From: Phycisphaerales bacterium | GTDB taxonomy: Bacteria; Planctomycetota; Phycisphaerae; Tepidisphaerales; Tepidisphaeraceae | Reading direction: 5' to 3' | Length of the DNA: 6,452 nucleotides | Assembly: GCA_028288905.1 (NCBI GenBank) | Contig: JAQGHJ010000637.1 | Span: 1-6,452 of the forward strand | Part shown: positions 4,399-6,452 of the stretch, piece by piece | How positions within the stretch are numbered: the stretch's first letter is position 1 | Layout: every line of letters starts with the position of its first letter | Notes under the pieces: generated by a model | What the model saw: the letters and a program-made list of their open reading frames with translations, nothing else | What the model was told of the DNA's origin: nothing | Databases searched by the model: none | Position numbers and translations under genes: made by a program

Positions 4399-5613
4399 TT
4401 AAAATGGCGGGGTCTCGCCCCGTTTCCACCAATCGGCGGGGTCGGGCTTGGAGGGCTTCCGCTTCTTCGGCTCGAGCGTGTCACCGCCGCCGGCGTCGGC
4501 CTCGCCGAGCGGGCCGTCGAACCCGGCCGACGACTCGCCGGACCCGGTCGGTTCGCCGTCCTCGTCGCCGGCCCCCTGCCGCACGATCGCCGCCAGGGCG
4601 GACGCGAACACCGGGCCGACCGCCCGCATCGTGTCCGCGTCCTGCTCGCCGAACGGGACCTGCTCGTCCCGGAAGAACACCAGCGCCGCCAGCGGCTCCC
4701 CGAGGTAGGTGCACTCGATCGCCAGCACCTCCTGGTCCTTCAGCAGCGGCCGCTCGGCCGGCGTCAGCAGGGCGGCCAGATCGGCCGACCGGATCCGGAC
4801 CGGGGCGTCCCGTCCGTCCCGGCTCACCTGCGGCAGGACCGCCCGGCGGAGCGCGTCCCCCACCGGCGGGTCCCCGGGGATCGTGTACTTCATGTACGCC
4901 CCGAGCTGGTACGCCCCGTCCTCGCCGGCCAGCCAGACGGCGACGTTGCTGTACCCGACCTGCCGCATCAGCCAGTCCATCGATTGGCAGATGAGTTGCT
5001 CGAGGTCGGTCGACCCGGCGATCGTCTTGCGGAACCCCTCCTGGGTGCGGACGACGTCGAACTGCTTGCTCAGCTCGCCGTACGCGGTCACGAGGTCGTT
5101 GCAGAGGATGTCGACCTTCTGGCTGATCGTCTTGCGGGCCCCGTTGAGCTTGCGGACGGCGGCCTTGAGCTTCTTGAGCTTCAGCTCCTGCCGGGCCAGC
5201 CCGACCTGCACGTCCAGGGCCGACCGCACGCGGGCGACAATGCCGTGGTGGTCGAACGGCTTGGGGACGAAGTCGACGGCCCCGAGCCGGAGGGCGGCGG
5301 TGGCGGCGGCCACGGTCGGGTCGCCGGTGACGACGATCGCCCGGGCGGTCGGGTGCCGGTCCTTCAGCAGGTCCAGCAGCGCGGTGCCGTCCCCGTCCGG
5401 GAGGTGGACGTCAGTCACCAGCAGGTGCACCGGCGGGCCGGCCGACAAAGCCAGCCGGGCGTCGGCGACGGTGCCGACGACGGTGACCGTGCAGTCGAGC
5501 GACCGGGCGACGTCCGCCAGCAGCTCGGCCAGGGCCGGCTCGTCGTCGACCACGAGGACGCGGGGCCGCGCCGCGGCGGCGGGCGAGGAAACGGGTTTGG
5601 CCGCAACAGGCAT
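4399..5613 (-). CDS. Response regulator: receiver, coiled coil and GAF-like domain
   Basis: The product is 404 residues. The ATG at 5613 is chosen because GAGGA (5618-5622) lies 4 bases upstream and the receiver starts soon after; the longer frame to 5856 runs through repeats. The receiver (about 18-135) has the acid pair D23/D24 in RVLVVDDEP, phospho-acceptor D68 in LLVTDVHLP, T96 in IVVTG and K118 in VPKPF, so it should be phosphorylated. Residues about 141-195 are charged and heptad-like (RQELKLKKLKAAVRKLNGAR, then KVDILCNDLVTAYGELSKQF), suggesting a signalling coiled coil. Residues about 197-345 fit a GAF fold (LICQSMDWLMRQVGYSNVAV ... GEPLAALVFFRDEQVPFGEQ). The tail is acidic, then basic (KKRKPSKP), and ends in DPADWWKRGETPPF. 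There is no DNA-binding, cyclase or phosphatase output domain. It most likely acts in the cytoplasm through protein contacts. The kinase encoded just upstream on the same strand is the likely phosphate donor. Confidence 0.9.
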   Translation of the reverse strand: MPVAAKPVSSPAAAARPRVLVVDDEPALAELLADVARSLDCTVTVVGTVADARLALSAGPPVHLLVTDVHLPDGDGTALLDLLKDRHPTARAIVVTGDPTVAAATAALRLGAVDFVPKPFDHHGIVARVRSALDVQVGLARQELKLKKLKAAVRKLNGARKTISQKVDILCNDLVTAYGELSKQFDVVRTQEGFRKTIAGSTDLEQLICQSMDWLMRQVGYSNVAVWLAGEDGAYQLGAYMKYTIPGDPPVGDALRRAVLPQVSRDGRDAPVRIRSADLAALLTPAERPLLKDQEVLAIECTYLGEPLAALVFFRDEQVPFGEQDADTMRAVGPVFASALAAIVRQGAGDEDGEPTGSGESSAGFDGPLGEADAGGGDTLEPKKRKPSKPDPADWWKRGETPPF

Positions 5614-5617
5614 ACGA

Positions 5618-5622
5618 TCCTC
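5618..5622 (-). promoter_or_regulatory. Ribosome binding site that fixes the response-regulator start
   Basis: The minus strand reads GAGGA, 4 bases before the ATG at 5613. This supports the short start directly before the receiver domain and argues against the 81-codon upstream extension. Confidence 0.6.
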
Positions 5623-5801
5623 GCGTTCGCCCGCCGCGGCGTCCCCCTCGTGGGGGACGCGGCCGAAGGCATCAATTCGGTTCCCGTCCCGTGACACGCC
5701 CGGTGCGGCCGCGTCGGAACGCCGCGGCCGCCGGGGCCGGCCCGCACGGTCCCCAAGGACCGCCGGCCGGCCGAACTTTTCCTCGCCGTGAGGGCCGCGC
5801 C

Positions 5802-5842
5802 CGGGTGGCATGGGCAAACTTCGTATTTGCCCATGCCACCCG
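5802..5842. repeat. Perfect 17-base-pair inverted repeat (hairpin)
   Basis: CGGGTGGCATGGGCAAA (5802-5818) and TTTGCCCATGCCACCCG (5826-5842) are exact reverse complements around the 7-base loop CTTCGTA. No T-run follows on either strand. A stem this long is very unlikely by chance. A dispersed REP-like palindrome or an attenuating or processing hairpin between kinase and regulator are both possible. Confidence 0.85.
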
Positions 5843-5857
5843 ACCCTGACCCGCACC

Positions 5858-5899
5858 GCCCTCTGCCCTCTGCCCTCTGTCTACTGCCTACTGCCTACT
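5858..5899. repeat. Six 7-base tandem repeats (GCCCTCT x3, then G(C/T)CTACT x3)
   Basis: The units are GCCCTCT, GCCCTCT, GCCCTCT, GTCTACT, GCCTACT and GCCTACT, without gaps. On the minus strand these read AGTAGGC and AGAGGGC. The array covers the 3' end of the kinase gene: its last codons (VGSRQ) and TAG stop (5881-5883) are repeat sequence. It directly abuts the hairpin region at 5802-5842. Confidence 0.9.
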
Positions 5900-6452
5900 G
5901 CAGTCGGTAGGAGGACCACGACCCGCGTTCCGTCGCCGGGCCGGCTGTCGAGGCGGACCGACCCGCCGGCCGCCTCGATCCACCGCAGGGCCTTGCTCAG
6001 CCCGAGCCCCCGCCGGCGGCCGGCCGGCTTGGAGCTGAAGAACGGGTCGAACGCCCGGTCCAGCGCCGCGGCGTCCATCCCGCACCCGTTGTCCGCCACC
6101 GTCACCACCGCCCGCCCGCTCCACGGGTCGTGCCCGGCCGTGACGGCCACCCGCCCGCTCTTGGGGTGGGTGGCCTGGATGGCGTTGTCGATCACCTCGG
6201 CCAGGGCATCGGCCACCTGGTCCGGGTCGACCGCCAGCTCGGGGATGTCCCCGGCGACGGCGACCTCAAAGCTCCTATCGGCCGGAAGGGTGCGGTCCTT
6301 CGCTTTGGCCATCGCGGCGTTAATGAGGTGCCCCGCTTCGCACCGAACCGGACGCGGGGGCTGGGGTTTGGCGAACGCCATCATCTCCGTGATGATCCCG
6401 CTGAGCCGGTCCGCCTGCTCGTACACGAGCGTCGCCATCGCCCGCTGCCGCT
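5881..6452 (-). CDS. Sensor histidine kinase, C-terminal part (start beyond the right edge)
   Basis: There are 189 complete codons in the window and the frame stays open to the edge, so the apparent ATG at 6438 is internal. The window begins within the dimerisation domain: LVYEQADRLSGIITEMMAFAKPQPPRP is the second helix of a HisKA hairpin of the NtrB-like kind. The phospho-accepting His and any sensor domain therefore lie outside. The HATPase_c domain is complete: N box EVIDNAIQATH, G1 box VADNGCGMD, F box FDPFFSSKP, G2 box RRRGLGLSKA, and a final GDGTRVVVLLP strand. It should bind ATP, autophosphorylate and pass the phosphate to a receiver, most simply that of the regulator encoded downstream on the same strand. 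The last residues (VGSRQ) and the TAG stop come from a 7-base tandem repeat, so the original C-terminus was probably different. No membrane segment is visible in this part. Confidence 0.93.
   Translation of the reverse strand, partial: RQRAMATLVYEQADRLSGIITEMMAFAKPQPPRPVRCEAGHLINAAMAKAKDRTLPADRSFEVAVAGDIPELAVDPDQVADALAEVIDNAIQATHPKSGRVAVTAGHDPWSGRAVVTVADNGCGMDAAALDRAFDPFFSSKPAGRRRGLGLSKALRWIEAAGGSVRLDSRPGDGTRVVVLLPTAVGSRQ

Larger units (their letters stand above)
5614..5880. other. Kinase-regulator intergenic region rich in inverted repeats
   Basis: These 267 bases separate two genes that would normally be tightly coupled. They hold a 9-base-pair stem (GCGGCCGCG at 5705-5713 with CGCGGCCGC at 5723-5731), a perfect 17-base-pair hairpin at 5802-5842 and most of a 7-base tandem array. 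I see no separate gene and no clear promoter. The regulator may be read through from the kinase gene or may have its own promoter. Confidence 0.55.

Noticed and set aside
4381..5694. Long plus-strand open frame opposite the response regulator (437 codons)
   Set aside because: It is the antisense of a clear receiver/GAF gene and has no domain of its own; high GC leaves antisense frames open.
4709..5791. Second plus-strand open frame opposite the response regulator (360 codons)
   Set aside because: Ser/Arg/Thr-rich low-complexity product, antisense to a real gene, no recognisable motif.
5614..5856. N-terminal extension of the response regulator to an upstream start
   Set aside because: It would translate the hairpin repeat and has no family similarity; the ATG at 5613 has a good ribosome binding site and begins right before the receiver.
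5858..5899. CRISPR-like array
   Set aside because: Units are only 7 bases and directly adjacent, with no spacers and no cas genes.

Overview
The window looks like chromosomal DNA of a very GC-rich planctomycete, most likely of the Gemmataceae (Gemmata-like). This is inferred from the extreme GC bias at third codon positions, the loosely spaced genes, a small lipoprotein with a C-terminal 'GYVPR..LG.SPTERR.YY..PFTPEA' pattern, a HEAT/TPR protein, a receiver-coiled-coil-GAF regulator, and dispersed short repeats. No sequence in the window fixes the species.

Layout. Minus strand, 1-1654: the N-terminal part of a two-helix membrane protein (runs off the left edge), a 233-residue HEAT-like/TPR protein and a 97-residue lipoprotein. 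Plus strand, 1852-2763: a class I SAM-dependent methyltransferase, divergent from the lipoprotein. Minus strand, 2996-3565: a YciE/YciF-type ferritin-like protein (DUF892), convergent with the methyltransferase; stem-loops lie between the two. 3566-4398: more than 800 bases with no convincing gene but one perfect palindrome. Minus strand, 4399-6452: a two-component pair, with the C-terminal half of a histidine kinase (its start lies beyond the right edge) followed by a response regulator made of a receiver, a coiled coil and a GAF-like domain, without a DNA-binding output domain.

The kinase and regulator presumably form one phosphorelay. The kinase ATPase core is complete in the window, and the regulator receiver keeps all its key residues. 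The other genes show no obvious shared pathway. Small proteins of unknown role, a methyltransferase and a stress-type ferritin-like protein sit next to each other without an operon that I can defend.

The most interesting signal is repeat biology rather than a new enzyme system. (i) A roughly 100-base imperfect palindrome with 8-base periodic arms sits in frame inside the methyltransferase gene, just before the SAM-binding motif, and adds about 38 residues. (ii) A run of six 7-base repeats supplies the last five residues and the stop codon of the histidine kinase. (iii) A perfect 17-base-pair hairpin lies between kinase and regulator. (iv) A perfect 12-base-pair palindrome lies in the large gap. 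Together they suggest that mobile or expanding short palindromic and tandem repeats have entered and remodelled genes here. A whole-genome repeat search is needed to confirm this. I see no CRISPR array, tRNA, rRNA, transposase or phage gene.
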